DNA of 64,000 bases, taken from the NCBI RefSeq assembly GCF_000425645.1, contig NZ_KE384430.1, forward strand, positions 434,001 through 498,000, read 5' to 3'. This DNA is from Gaetbulibacter saemankumensis DSM 17032. GTDB lineage: Bacteria; Bacteroidota; Bacteroidia; Flavobacteriales; Flavobacteriaceae. Below the pieces are notes generated by a model. That model worked only from the letters and a program-made list of their open reading frames with translations. It had not been told where the DNA came from and ran no database searches. Shown here piece by piece: positions 1 to 9,336 of the stretch (the stretch's first letter is position 1; the number at the start of each line of letters is the position of its first letter). The translations under genes and the position numbers were made by a program.

Positions 1-206
1 ATACTGATAGCACAGGCAGCGACACTCTAAACCAAAAATTATCTGAATCTAGAGCAAACGCTGTTAAAGATTATTTAGTTGAAAACGGAATCGATGGTTC
101 TAGACTTTCAGCTGCAGGATACGGTGAATCTAAACCAATCGATACTAACGCTACTAGCGAAGGAAGAAGAAACAACAGACGTGTTGAAATTAACTTAGTA
201 AAATAA
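1..206 (+). CDS. OmpA family protein, C-terminal fragment (5' end outside window)
   Basis: Only the last 67 codons are present (frame starting at base 3, stop TAA 204-206). The fragment reads as the end of an OmpA-like peptidoglycan-binding domain: an LSESRANAVKDYL helix, the AAGYGESKP turn and the closing GRRNNRRVEI stretch with the conserved Asn and Arg residues. Proteins of this family sit in or at the outer membrane and clamp it non-covalently to peptidoglycan. The N-terminal part (beta-barrel, TPR or thrombospondin-repeat region) lies upstream of the window, so the subfamily cannot be told. A strong terminator follows directly. Confidence 0.9.
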   Translation, partial: TDSTGSDTLNQKLSESRANAVKDYLVENGIDGSRLSAAGYGESKPIDTNATSEGRRNNRRVEINLVK

Positions 207-240
207 GAAGTCTCTAAACAGACCTTTAAAATAAGTTTGA

Positions 241-279
241 AAAAAACGCTTCGGAAATCCGAAGCGTTTTTTATTTTTA
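241..279 (+). terminator. Rho-independent terminator after the OmpA-type gene
   Basis: A perfect stem, AAAACGCTTCGG paired with CCGAAGCGTTTT around an AAAT loop (255-258), is followed by a T-rich run to 279. The next start codon is only five bases further on, so the terminator tail overlaps the place where a promoter for the next gene would be. Confidence 0.9.
272..279 (+). promoter_or_regulatory. Possible -7 box (TATTTTTA) for the AddB-like gene
   Basis: TATTTTTA matches the Bacteroidota TAnnTTTG -7 consensus in all but the last base. It ends five bases before the ATG at 284, the same spacing as seen at 23114-23121 and 35594-35601. If it works, the transcript would be leaderless or nearly so. 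It lies inside the T tract of the terminator, so the match could be chance. Confidence 0.35.
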
Positions 280-283
280 TCAA

Positions 284-3052
284 ATGACAAGTTTTATATT
301 CGATGTTCTCAAAGACTTACAAAATAAAGGGGTTAACATCCCTGAAACAACCTTTATTTTACCAAGTAAACGTGCTGGTTTATTCTTAAAACATCAACTC
401 CCAAAAATATGTAAGCAAACCATCTTCTCCCCAAGAATAATTAGTATAGAAGAATTTGTCGAAGAATTATCTGAACTTAAAAGCATTTCGAATACTGAAC
501 TCCTTTTTGAATTTTATAACTGTTATAAAGCACTTAACAAACCCGAAAGAACAGATAGTTTTGAAGTATTCTCTAAATGGGCACAAATACTCCTTCAGGA
601 TTTTAATGAAATAGATCGCTATTATATTCCACATATCCATATTTTTGATTATCTAGCGGCCATTAAAGAAATTGAAACAGACCACTGGTCTTTAGAAGAA
701 AACCAAACGGAATTCATAAAAAATTATCTTGAGTTCTGGTATGGACTCCCCATTTTATACCGCAGTTTCACCAACCAGCTTCGGACAAAAAACATAGGTT
801 ATCAAGGATTAATTTATCGTGAAGCCGTTGAAAATCTGGATAAATACCTTGATAATAATTCAGAAAACAAATATGTGTTTCTTGGATTCAATGCCCTTAA
901 CACTTGCGAAGAAACCATCATTCAAAAGCTATTAAAAAATAATTCAGCTACTATTTACTGGGATATCGATACTGCTTTTATTGAAAACCCCAAACATGAT
1001 GCCGCACTTTTTACTAGACAGCATAAACCAAACTGGTCGTATTTTAAATCGCACCCTTTTAATTGGTTTACCAATAACTATAAACAACCCAAAAATATTT
1101 CTGTTTATGGCATACCTAAAAATATAGGCCAAGCCAAGCATATAGGCTCTTTATTAAAAGAGCTACAATTAGAAAATCCTTTACTGGAGAAAACCGCAGT
1201 GATTCTAGGTGATGAAAATCTACTAGTACCGGTTTTAAACAGTCTACCAATAGGCATTGGCCCCTTAAATATAACCATGGGATTTCCTTTAAAGTCAATT
1301 CCATTAGCATCTCTCTTCGAAGCCTTATTTCACCTGCATAAAACAAATAAAGAAAGTTTTTACTATAAAGATGCACTAAAGATTATTTCTCATCAGTACA
1401 TTAGACCTCTACTCCAGTCTCAGGATATCGATTATGCTTCAAAAATAATTGAAACGATTGATGGTAACAATATTATATATCTAAATGCGCAACGCATAAA
1501 AGAACTGTTTCCAGAAACCCTACAAACCATTGCAGATCTTTTATTTAATCTTTGGGATTCATCAATCACAAAAGTTTTAGACAACTGTTTTCAACTGATT
1601 CTAACCATAAAAGGGCATCTTGACCAAAACAAGGAGGACAACTTATTATCATTAGAATATTTATACCGATTTCATAATTTATTTAATGAATTAAACCGAC
1701 TTAACAGCACGTATAACCACATTACGGATATTTCAACATTATTTAATATATACAAAGAATTATTAAGCTCAGAAACCCTAGATTTTCAAGGAGAACCTTT
1801 AGAAGGCCTACAAATTATGGGTATGTTGGAATCCCGTGTATTAGACTATGACACCGTAATTATTGCATCTGTAAATGAAGGCATTTTACCCTCTGGAAAA
1901 AGTAATAATTCATTTATTCCATTCGATGTTAAAATAGAAAACAAACTGCCTACATATAAAGAAAAGGACGCCGTTTACACTTATCACTTTTACCGATTAT
2001 TGCAACGAGCAAAAAACGTTCATATATTATATAATACCGAAGCCGATATTCTTACAGGTGGTGAAAAAAGCAGATTCATTACTCAATTAGAATTGGAGAA
2101 TATACACGAAATAAAACATCATATTTTAGCGCCTCAGGTGCCTGTAATTATATCAGAATTAAACTCTGTTGAAAAAACCCCTGAATTACTGAATGAACTA
2201 AAAAAAATTGCAGAGAAAGGATTCTCTCCTTCTTCACTTACCTCATATATTAGAAATCCAATCGATTTCTATCATCAGAAAATATTAAAAATTAAAGAAC
2301 ATAATGACGTAGAAGAAACTGTTGCCGCTAATACCTTGGGAACCGTTGTTCACAATACGCTAGAAGATTTTTACAAACCGCTCATCAATACCTTTCTTAC
2401 GGTTGAAATTATTGAAAACTTAAAACAAAACATCACTAAAGTCGTTACTCAACATTTCAAAAATGAATATAAAGAAGGAGATATTACCATGGGGAAAAAC
2501 CTTATTATTTTTGAAATTGCCAAGCGCTATGTTTTAAACTTTCTCAATACAGAAGTAGCCGACTTAAAAGCTGGGAATAAAATTAAAATTCTGGCTATCG
2601 AAGCTAATAACTTAGTCACTCTTGATATCCCTGAGTTGGATTTTCCGGTTAAATTAACAGGTAAGGTGGACCGAGTAGACCAGCGAAATGGTATTATTAG
2701 AATTATTGATTATAAATCGGGACGTGTAGAAAAAAATCAGGTAGAGGTTATAAACTGGGAGGACTTGATTACCGACTATAAAAAATACAGCAAAAGTTTT
2801 CAGGTATTAAGCTACGCTTTAATGATGAAGCTTTCAAATAAAATAACACTTCCTGTAGAGGCTGGTATTATTTCTTTTAAAAACCTAAATGCAGGATTTA
2901 TAAAATTCACAAAAAAAGACAAAGCCGGTAATGGAGCAAAAAAAGACACATTAATTACTCAAGAAACCATAAATAATTTTAATAAACCTCTGAAAATCCT
3001 TATCTTAGAGATATGCAATCCCGATATTCCTTTCACGGAAAAAGAAATATAA
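284..3052 (+). CDS. AddB-like PD-(D/E)XK nuclease family protein
   Basis: A 922-residue protein resembling the Bacteroidota AddB / RecB-type nuclease subunit of double-strand-break repair. The N-terminus (residues about 24-40, ILPSKRAGLFLKHQL) is where a helicase Walker A loop would lie, but no GxxGxGKT/S is present, so the helicase half looks inactive, as is usual for this family. The C-terminal third carries a RecB-type nuclease: His690 in LGTVVHNTLEDFY, Asp796 in KVDRVD, and Asp809-Tyr-Lys811 in IDYKSG, the D...DxK metal and catalytic set. The AddA/UvrD helicase partner is not in the window. The following hydrolase gene starts at the base after the stop, so the two are co-transcribed. The ATG at 284 directly follows the previous terminator and has no Shine-Dalgarno sequence. 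Confidence 0.85.
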   Translation: MTSFIFDVLKDLQNKGVNIPETTFILPSKRAGLFLKHQLPKICKQTIFSPRIISIEEFVEELSELKSISNTELLFEFYNCYKALNKPERTDSFEVFSKWAQILLQDFNEIDRYYIPHIHIFDYLAAIKEIETDHWSLEENQTEFIKNYLEFWYGLPILYRSFTNQLRTKNIGYQGLIYREAVENLDKYLDNNSENKYVFLGFNALNTCEETIIQKLLKNNSATIYWDIDTAFIENPKHDAALFTRQHKPNWSYFKSHPFNWFTNNYKQPKNISVYGIPKNIGQAKHIGSLLKELQLENPLLEKTAVILGDENLLVPVLNSLPIGIGPLNITMGFPLKSIPLASLFEALFHLHKTNKESFYYKDALKIISHQYIRPLLQSQDIDYASKIIETIDGNNIIYLNAQRIKELFPETLQTIADLLFNLWDSSITKVLDNCFQLILTIKGHLDQNKEDNLLSLEYLYRFHNLFNELNRLNSTYNHITDISTLFNIYKELLSSETLDFQGEPLEGLQIMGMLESRVLDYDTVIIASVNEGILPSGKSNNSFIPFDVKIENKLPTYKEKDAVYTYHFYRLLQRAKNVHILYNTEADILTGGEKSRFITQLELENIHEIKHHILAPQVPVIISELNSVEKTPELLNELKKIAEKGFSPSSLTSYIRNPIDFYHQKILKIKEHNDVEETVAANTLGTVVHNTLEDFYKPLINTFLTVEIIENLKQNITKVVTQHFKNEYKEGDITMGKNLIIFEIAKRYVLNFLNTEVADLKAGNKIKILAIEANNLVTLDIPELDFPVKLTGKVDRVDQRNGIIRIIDYKSGRVEKNQVEVINWEDLITDYKKYSKSFQVLSYALMMKLSNKITLPVEAGIISFKNLNAGFIKFTKKDKAGNGAKKDTLITQETINNFNKPLKILILEICNPDIPFTEKEI

Positions 3053-3898
3053 ATGCTTACTCAAGAACATATCGTAATTAATGGTATACACCATAAACCA
3101 ATAGTAATAGATACGACCTATCCTGCGAATGCCAAAAATCTGCCTATTATTATTTTCTGTCATGGCTATAAAGGATTTAAAGACTGGGGTGCCTGGAATT
3201 TAATGGCAAGCGCTTTTGCAAGGGCAGGATATTACTTTGTAAAATTTAATTTTTCACATAATGGTGGCACCATAGAACAACCCATCGATTTTCCAGATTT
3301 AGAAGCTTTCGGTAATAATAACTACACCAAAGAATTAGACGATTTGGCTACCGTAATAGAGTGGCTCTTTAACAATACGACAACTCTATCACTTGCCAAT
3401 TTACACGATATTACGCTCATGGGGCATAGCCGAGGTGGTGGTATAGTAATTATAAAAGCTGAAGAAGATTCCCGTATAAAACAGGTAATTGCTTTAGCGA
3501 GTGTTTCAGATTTTGAAACTCGTATGAATGCTCTAGAGGATGCTTCCAATTGGAAAAAATATGGTGTTACCTACATTGAAAATTCCAGAACCAAACAAAA
3601 AATGCCTCATTATTTTCAGTTTTATGAGAATTTTATTGAAAATAAAGAGCGTTTAAACATTCAGCGTGCCATTAAGAACTTATCATTACCGCTATTACTT
3701 ATTCACGGTAGTAACGACACCAGTGTTTCAGTAAAGGAGGCAGAGCAACTAAAGTTATGGCAGCCAGAGGCAGAATTAAAAATAATTAATGGGGCTAATC
3801 ATGTATTTGGAGCCCAACACCCCTGGGAACATAAAGATTTACCTAAAAATTTAGAAGAGGCTGTAAAACATGCCTGCAACTTCTTAGCCAACTGCTAA
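3053..3898 (+). CDS. alpha/beta hydrolase
   Basis: A 281-residue cytoplasmic alpha/beta-hydrolase of the dienelactone-hydrolase / acyl-peptidase-like type. The visible catalytic triad is Ser126 in GHSRGGG (nucleophile elbow), Asp222 in HGSNDTSV and His250 in GANHVFG. HGYKGFKDWG near residues 36-45 forms the oxyanion-hole segment. The substrate cannot be read from sequence. The ATG touches the stop codon of the AddB-like gene, giving a two-gene operon. The stop codon TAA (3896-3898) overlaps the stop of the convergent sigma-factor gene by three bases, so the two transcripts must run into each other. Confidence 0.88.
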   Translation: MLTQEHIVINGIHHKPIVIDTTYPANAKNLPIIIFCHGYKGFKDWGAWNLMASAFARAGYYFVKFNFSHNGGTIEQPIDFPDLEAFGNNNYTKELDDLATVIEWLFNNTTTLSLANLHDITLMGHSRGGGIVIIKAEEDSRIKQVIALASVSDFETRMNALEDASNWKKYGVTYIENSRTKQKMPHYFQFYENFIENKERLNIQRAIKNLSLPLLLIHGSNDTSVSVKEAEQLKLWQPEAELKIINGANHVFGAQHPWEHKDLPKNLEEAVKHACNFLANC

Positions 3899-4485
3899 GT
3901 AGAATGCTTATCAAAAAAGCTAATAAAGAAATTTAAATATCTATTATCCCTCATTTTACTTCTAAGTGTCTTAAAGGCTTTTCCAATCTGATTTTCAACT
4001 GTATTAATAGACAAATCTAACTTTTCAGCAATTTCTTTATACTTAAGACCATCAAACTTGCTTAAAACAAATACCTCTTTGCATTTTGGTGGGAGCTCAT
4101 CAACCGCCTCTTTTAATGCTTTGAGACGTCTTTCTGTAATATCATGATCTTCTTCAGAAATTTCATTAACCATATCATAACGAATGGCTTCCAGCTTTTC
4201 ATTAATACGCTTCTTTTTCCTGTAAGCATCCATAAAGGCATAATAGGCAGATTTAAAAAGAAACCCCTTAAGCGAAGTGTGTAATTGTAAGTCCTTACGG
4301 TTTATCCAAAATTTTAAAAGTACATTTTGAACAATATCTTCAGCAGCTTGAGCATCATTTGTGTAGCTCCTAATATAGTCGCACAACTCCGGATAATAAG
4401 TCAAATATATTTCTTTATATACCTGCCTATCACCTTTTCTTACAGCATCTAACAGCTTGTTTTCTTTGTGCGAAAGCCTATCCAA
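3895..4485 (-). CDS. ECF-type RNA polymerase sigma factor (SusCD locus 1)
   Basis: A 196-residue sigma-70 family ECF factor. Region 2 covers about residues 20-66 (YKEIYLTYYPELCDYI, then AAEDIVQNVLLKFW), and region 4 covers about 120-178 with the helix-turn-helix LKYKEIAEKLDLSINTVENQ. It belongs to the Bacteroidota group paired with FecR anti-sigma factors and TonB-linked SusC receptors. It is read away from the FecR gene, which starts 128 bp away on the other strand, so one short intergenic region holds the promoters of both. Expected role: directing RNA polymerase to the SusCD locus when the receptor/FecR pair signals. Confidence 0.93.
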   Translation of the reverse strand: MDRLSHKENKLLDAVRKGDRQVYKEIYLTYYPELCDYIRSYTNDAQAAEDIVQNVLLKFWINRKDLQLHTSLKGFLFKSAYYAFMDAYRKKKRINEKLEAIRYDMVNEISEEDHDITERRLKALKEAVDELPPKCKEVFVLSKFDGLKYKEIAEKLDLSINTVENQIGKAFKTLRSKMRDNRYLNFFISFFDKHST

Positions 4486-4613
4486 TATTCTCCTTATGAT
4501 AAAAATATTTGATACAAAAGAAATAAATTTAAATAAATAATGGTGGTTTTTTTTAATTAAAACGTCGTGTTAATGAAAGCCCCTTTATTTATCGATTTAT
4601 AATTACGCAGAAA

Positions 4614-5759
4614 ATGACAAAAAAGGCCATTGAGACCATCATCTCAAAATATCTAAACCAAGAAGCTTCTCCTTCCGAAATGGAAGCTTTATCGCAGTGG
4701 CTAGAAGATGAAAATAATCTTAAGGTTTTTAAAGATTATCTTTCTATTAATCAAACTTTAAACAAAGATGTCATTTACGATGCATTAAGCGCTTATAACA
4801 AAACGAGCTTAAAGATTGAAAATGAATCGAAAGTCAGAAAATTATTCCCAACTTTATTAAAATATGCAGCAGCGATTTTGGTGTTCGCAACAGCAGGTTA
4901 TTATTTTATTTTAAACAATAACACGCCTGATGAAGTCAAAATAGCAACTGAAAACAATATAAATATTGGTACTGATAAAGCCACTTTAACTTTAGAGGAT
5001 GGTTCTGAAGTTACCTTGGACACAGAGCACGATTACACATCAGGAAACATAGAAAGCAATGGTAAAGACCTAATCTACAGAGCTTCTAACACTTCTAAAA
5101 AAGAAATATCATATAACTACTTAACCATACCGCGAGGTGGTCAATACCATGTTGTTTTATCTGATGGTACACAGGTCTGGTTAAATTCTGACTCCCAATT
5201 AAAATACCCCGTTAATTTTATTGATGGTCAAACCAGAAAAGTAGAATTAGTTTACGGTGAAGCTTATTTTGATGTGTCACATAGCTCAGAACATAAAGGC
5301 TCTAAATTTAAAGTGCTTACGCAAACTCAAGAAATTGAAGTGTTAGGTACCGAATTTAACGTTAGCGCCTATAAAGATGAAGACAATATTTATACCACCC
5401 TTGTTAATGGAAAAATAGCATTAACTCATGGTGAAGAAAACACCATTTTAAAACCAAACCAACAAGCTATAATTAAGCCAAACTTTGAAAATATTTATAT
5501 TATTGAAACTGATGTCTATGCCGTGACCGCCTGGAAAGATGGTGTTTTTAGTTTCGAAAATTTACCATTAGAACAAATTATGAAAGTGCTTTCAAGATGG
5601 TATGACGCAGATATTAAATTTGAAAATAAAGAACTCATGCACGAACACTTTACCGGTGTTTTAAGAAAGAATCAATCAATAGATGAAATTTTAAATATAA
5701 TTAAAACCATAAATAATATTTCCTATGAAATAGATAACAAAACCATTATTTTGAAATAA
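4614..5759 (+). CDS. FecR family anti-sigma factor (SusCD locus 1)
   Basis: A 381-residue inner-membrane anti-sigma regulator. The short cytoplasmic N-terminus (residues 1-80) would hold the sigma factor. A single transmembrane helix lies at about 81-101 (YAAAILVFATAGYYFIL). The periplasmic FecR domain begins at about 170 (TIPRGGQYHVVLSDGTQVWL). A C-terminal DUF4974 segment (FENLPLEQIMKVLSRWYDAD onward) is the usual contact region for the STN domain of the cognate SusC. It is transcribed toward its SusC gene, with an 87-bp gap containing a stable hairpin. Family membership is clear, but the signal that triggers it is unknown. Confidence 0.93.
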   Translation: MTKKAIETIISKYLNQEASPSEMEALSQWLEDENNLKVFKDYLSINQTLNKDVIYDALSAYNKTSLKIENESKVRKLFPTLLKYAAAILVFATAGYYFILNNNTPDEVKIATENNINIGTDKATLTLEDGSEVTLDTEHDYTSGNIESNGKDLIYRASNTSKKEISYNYLTIPRGGQYHVVLSDGTQVWLNSDSQLKYPVNFIDGQTRKVELVYGEAYFDVSHSSEHKGSKFKVLTQTQEIEVLGTEFNVSAYKDEDNIYTTLVNGKIALTHGEENTILKPNQQAIIKPNFENIYIIETDVYAVTAWKDGVFSFENLPLEQIMKVLSRWYDADIKFENKELMHEHFTGVLRKNQSIDEILNIIKTINNISYEIDNKTIILK

Positions 5760-5765
5760 AAAAAG

Positions 5766-5808
5766 GGAAGTCTGGTTCGAAAATTCCACTAACCAAACCA
5801 GGTCTTCC
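5766..5808 (+). promoter_or_regulatory. Hairpin between fecR and susC (possible attenuator)
   Basis: GGAAG (5766-5770) and CTGGTT (5772-5777) pair with AACCAG (5796-5801) and CTTCC (5804-5808), an 11-bp stem with a small internal mismatch and an 18-base loop. No good T tract follows, so it is not a strong terminator. In this position it could reduce read-through from fecR into susC or protect the susC mRNA 5' end. Confidence 0.5.
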
Positions 5809-5846
5809 ACTTTACATTAATTAACAAATTAACTAACAACAAATTT

Positions 5847-8800
5847 ATGAAAATTAAATTAACTAAAGTTCTTACCCTAGAGCGAAAAAAAACACTAGCC
5901 ATCCTTATGAGAACATTGATATTCTTGTTCTGTACAACGGTTTTCAGTTTATCTCCGATAACCTTATTTTCTCAAGATACACAGGTTGAAATATCGGCTG
6001 ATCAAACGATTAGCATTGATGAAGTTTTTAAAATTATTAAGAAACAAACAGACATTAACTTTATCTACAAAGCTGATTTATTTAAAGATTACCCAAATGT
6101 TACAGTTAGAAAAGGAGTTATTAACGCAAACGATTTATTAAACTCAATTTTATCTGATGCTAACTTTAACTTTCAATTTTCTGACAATAATTCTATTATC
6201 ATTACAGAAAAAGAAGCTTCCATTACAGATGCTCAGCAAAAAATCACCATTTCTGGTACTGTAAAAGATGAAAATGGGATGCCACTTGCAGGGGCTAATA
6301 TTTATGCAAAAAATGCTGGGGTTGGTACAATGACAGACTTCGATGGTAATTTCCAAGTTTCTTACCCTGATACTGCAAAAGATGTAATCCTTGTGTTCTC
6401 TTATGTGGGTTACGAAAAACAAGAAATCCCTGTTACAAATCCAAAGCATGTAAACGTGACTATGGTCCCAGATGCTTCTGAATTAGATCAAGTAGTGGTA
6501 ATTGGTTACGGGAGCTCTAAGGTAAAAGATGTAACAGGTTCTATATCACATATAAGTAGTGAAGAAGTTGATCAGGCACCTATGAGTACCACCATTGAAA
6601 GTATGCTACAAGGTAAAGCTTCTGGTGTTAATGTTAATATTCAATCGGCATCTCCAACAGCACCTGTAAGTGTAATTATTCGTGGAGCTTCTTCGCTATC
6701 TGGAGACAATCAACCGTTATGGGTCATTGATGGTGTTCCTCAATATTCAACATCTAATGAAGATTTCACAGGAAACATTGCAAATACCCTTTATAACTTG
6801 AACCTTAATGATGTTGAAAGTATTGATGTTTTAAAAGATGCCTCTGCAACCGCAGTTTACGGTTCTAGAGCTGCAAATGGGGTTATTATTGTTACTACCA
6901 AAAAAGGAAGTTCAAGAATGAAACCAAGCATCGAGCTTTCTTCCAGAGTAGGTGTTCAAGTACAGGATTTTAATGGATTTGATTACTTCGAAAGAGACCA
7001 GTATATTAAAGCTACCCAAGCACTTGCCAAAGAATATGTTCTTGGTTTTGGACGTGTAGATTCGAACGTAAGCCCTTATATTGATAAAGCTGCTTTTGAT
7101 AACTTACTTACCAGTGAATACGATTTTAGCGATTTAGTTATGGCTCCTAATGCATACTATGACAGCAATACAGATTGGTTAGGCGAAATGACTCAAAGCC
7201 CTATAAATCAAATTCATAACCTAGCCGTACAAGGAGGCAACGAACAAACAACTTACTACACTTCTTTTAATTACAACCAACGTGATGGTATTGTAAAGTC
7301 TGGACAAAGTGAGATCTATGGAGGAAGATTAAACCTCGAAACAAAAATTACCGAACAGTTAACATTTGGTGTAAACTTAAACGGTTCTTCAAGAAATACA
7401 GACGATAAAGATTATATGTTAGATGTAATAAGAAGAATTCGTCCAGATATGCCAGTATATAACGATGATGGTACTTTATTTAAGTATGACAATTTCACAG
7501 AAAACCCTTACACCACACTAAAAAATATTAGAACTAGTAAAGGTATAAATTTTAGTGGTACTGCTTTTCTTGACATAAACTTCTTAAATGATTTCACTTT
7601 TAAAACAGCCTTTACCAATAACTATGTTACTAGTGAGTTATTAACTTATGTTAGAAGAGATAGTCGATTTAATTTTGCCAATGGTACGAGAGCACGTTCA
7701 GACTCAAAATTCTCAATTAATGTGTGGGAAAACACATTAACTTATGCTAAATTAATTGACAAACATGATATTAGAGCATTGGCCGGATATTCTATGGAAA
7801 ACGCTGTAAGAGATTACAATTATATTTCTTTAGCTAATTTTCCTGATGACGATATCTTAAACAACTTCAGGTCAGCTACGGCACCTCGTGGATTTGACGA
7901 GCAAAAAAATGAGAACGCTTTAATTTCACAATTTGCTAGAGTTCATTATAAATTTGACGATAGATATATTGTTTCTGGTACGGTTCGTCGTGATGGTTCT
8001 TCTCGCTTTGGAGCTAATAAGCGTTGGGGATTCTTCCCTTCTGCTGCTGCTGCCTGGATTATTACAGGTGAAAACTTTATGAAAAACAGTAATATTGAAA
8101 AATATATTTCTTACTTAAAGTTACGTAGTTCATTTGGTAAAACAGGATCTCAAAACCTAGGAAACTATGATTATCTAACTTTAGCCGATGGTAGAACTCA
8201 ATTTAATGAAATGCCTGGCATTAGACCTTCTTCTATAGGAAATGCAGATTTACAGTGGGAAGAAACTAATATGTTCGATCTAGCCCTTGATTATGGATTC
8301 TTACAAGACCGAATTAGAGGGTCTGTTGGAATTTATGAGAAAAACAGTGATGAATTAATTTATAATTTACCATTAGCTCCAAGTAGCTCGTTTAATAGCA
8401 TTACAGCTAACGTGGCTTCTATCGAAAATAAAGGTCTAGAATTTAATATTAACTATGATATTATAAGCACTACAGATTCTCGATTAACTTTCGATTTTAA
8501 CTATGCTAAAAATGTAAATAAAATTGTTAAACTGAATGGAGTAACCGAAGAACTTAATTTCCCAACTTCAGGAACGTCTTACATAAAAGTGGCTGAAGGT
8601 GAAGAAATGGGCCAATGGTATGGCTATCAAACAGCGGGTCGTTTTTATAGCTCCACAGAAGAGGCTATAGCTTTAAACCCTAGAAGAGAAAATGGTACTA
8701 GAGATTTTTATAACGACCGTAGAAATACAGCTGGAGACATGTACTATATCGATCAAAACGGTGACAATGAAATTACTGGAGACGATCGAGTTAAACTAGG

Positions 8801-9326
8801 GACATCTGTACCTAAAGGTTTTGGAGGTTTCGGACTTACGTTCCGACATAAAAACTTTATGTTTAACTCTACGTTCACCTATGCTTATGGTCATAAAAGA
8901 TTCTGGCAATTACCTATGACTCATATTGGTAACGTAACGGGAACACAAAACCTTAGTAATATCATAGCTGGTCAAAGTACTACGCTAGTTGGAGCAGAAA
9001 ATGCCGTATACCCACGTATGTCCTTTGGAGGCATTGGGAATAATGCACAATTCTCAGACTTCTACCTTTACGATGCATCTTTTGTAAGATTAAATGCTCT
9101 TAACTTAACATACAAACTACCAAATAAATTACTTAAAAATAGTTTAGTTCAAGGTGTAGATTTTTCTTTCCAGGCAACAAATCTATTCACAATCACCAAG
9201 TATCCTGGATTCGACCCTCAAGGAAACTTCTCAGATTCAAGAATAGGATCTGGAATGGCTATAGATAATAGTACATATCCAAATGCACAGTTATACAGCC
9301 TTGGAATTAAAGTTAAACTTCAATAA
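5847..9326 (+). CDS. SusC/RagA-type TonB-linked outer membrane receptor with STN domain (locus 1)
   Basis: A 1159-residue TonB-dependent importer of the SusC family. After a long signal region (cleavage near residue 42, LFSQ) comes an STN domain (about 50-115, ISIDEVFKIIKKQTDINFIY), which signals to FecR. Next are a carboxypeptidase-regulatory-like domain (about 135-210, ISGTVKDENGMPLAGANIY), the plug (IRGASSLSGDNQPLWVIDGV; VESIDVLKDASATAVYGSRA) and a C-terminal beta-barrel ending ...YSLGIKVKLQ. It forms the outer-membrane channel that works with the SusD lid encoded next. The STN domain plus neighbouring FecR and sigma genes indicate substrate-induced trans-envelope control. The cargo is not readable from sequence. 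A second in-frame Met at residue 21 (MRTLIFLF) could be the true start of the signal peptide. Confidence 0.95.
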   Translation: MKIKLTKVLTLERKKTLAILMRTLIFLFCTTVFSLSPITLFSQDTQVEISADQTISIDEVFKIIKKQTDINFIYKADLFKDYPNVTVRKGVINANDLLNSILSDANFNFQFSDNNSIIITEKEASITDAQQKITISGTVKDENGMPLAGANIYAKNAGVGTMTDFDGNFQVSYPDTAKDVILVFSYVGYEKQEIPVTNPKHVNVTMVPDASELDQVVVIGYGSSKVKDVTGSISHISSEEVDQAPMSTTIESMLQGKASGVNVNIQSASPTAPVSVIIRGASSLSGDNQPLWVIDGVPQYSTSNEDFTGNIANTLYNLNLNDVESIDVLKDASATAVYGSRAANGVIIVTTKKGSSRMKPSIELSSRVGVQVQDFNGFDYFERDQYIKATQALAKEYVLGFGRVDSNVSPYIDKAAFDNLLTSEYDFSDLVMAPNAYYDSNTDWLGEMTQSPINQIHNLAVQGGNEQTTYYTSFNYNQRDGIVKSGQSEIYGGRLNLETKITEQLTFGVNLNGSSRNTDDKDYMLDVIRRIRPDMPVYNDDGTLFKYDNFTENPYTTLKNIRTSKGINFSGTAFLDINFLNDFTFKTAFTNNYVTSELLTYVRRDSRFNFANGTRARSDSKFSINVWENTLTYAKLIDKHDIRALAGYSMENAVRDYNYISLANFPDDDILNNFRSATAPRGFDEQKNENALISQFARVHYKFDDRYIVSGTVRRDGSSRFGANKRWGFFPSAAAAWIITGENFMKNSNIEKYISYLKLRSSFGKTGSQNLGNYDYLTLADGRTQFNEMPGIRPSSIGNADLQWEETNMFDLALDYGFLQDRIRGSVGIYEKNSDELIYNLPLAPSSSFNSITANVASIENKGLEFNINYDIISTTDSRLTFDFNYAKNVNKIVKLNGVTEELNFPTSGTSYIKVAEGEEMGQWYGYQTAGRFYSSTEEAIALNPRRENGTRDFYNDRRNTAGDMYYIDQNGDNEITGDDRVKLGTSVPKGFGGFGLTFRHKNFMFNSTFTYAYGHKRFWQLPMTHIGNVTGTQNLSNIIAGQSTTLVGAENAVYPRMSFGGIGNNAQFSDFYLYDASFVRLNALNLTYKLPNKLLKNSLVQGVDFSFQATNLFTITKYPGFDPQGNFSDSRIGSGMAIDNSTYPNAQLYSLGIKVKLQ

Positions 9327-9336
9327 AAAAACAACT

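Noticed and set aside
1116-1376. 86-residue minus-strand open frame inside the AddB-like gene
   Set aside because: It lies wholly within a large gene with clear motifs on the other strand. No independent start context or family.
9283-9336. Upstream Met of the locus 1 SusD gene
   Set aside because: It overlaps the susC end and places 18 polar residues ahead of a complete lipoprotein signal. ATG 9337 gives the standard lipobox.
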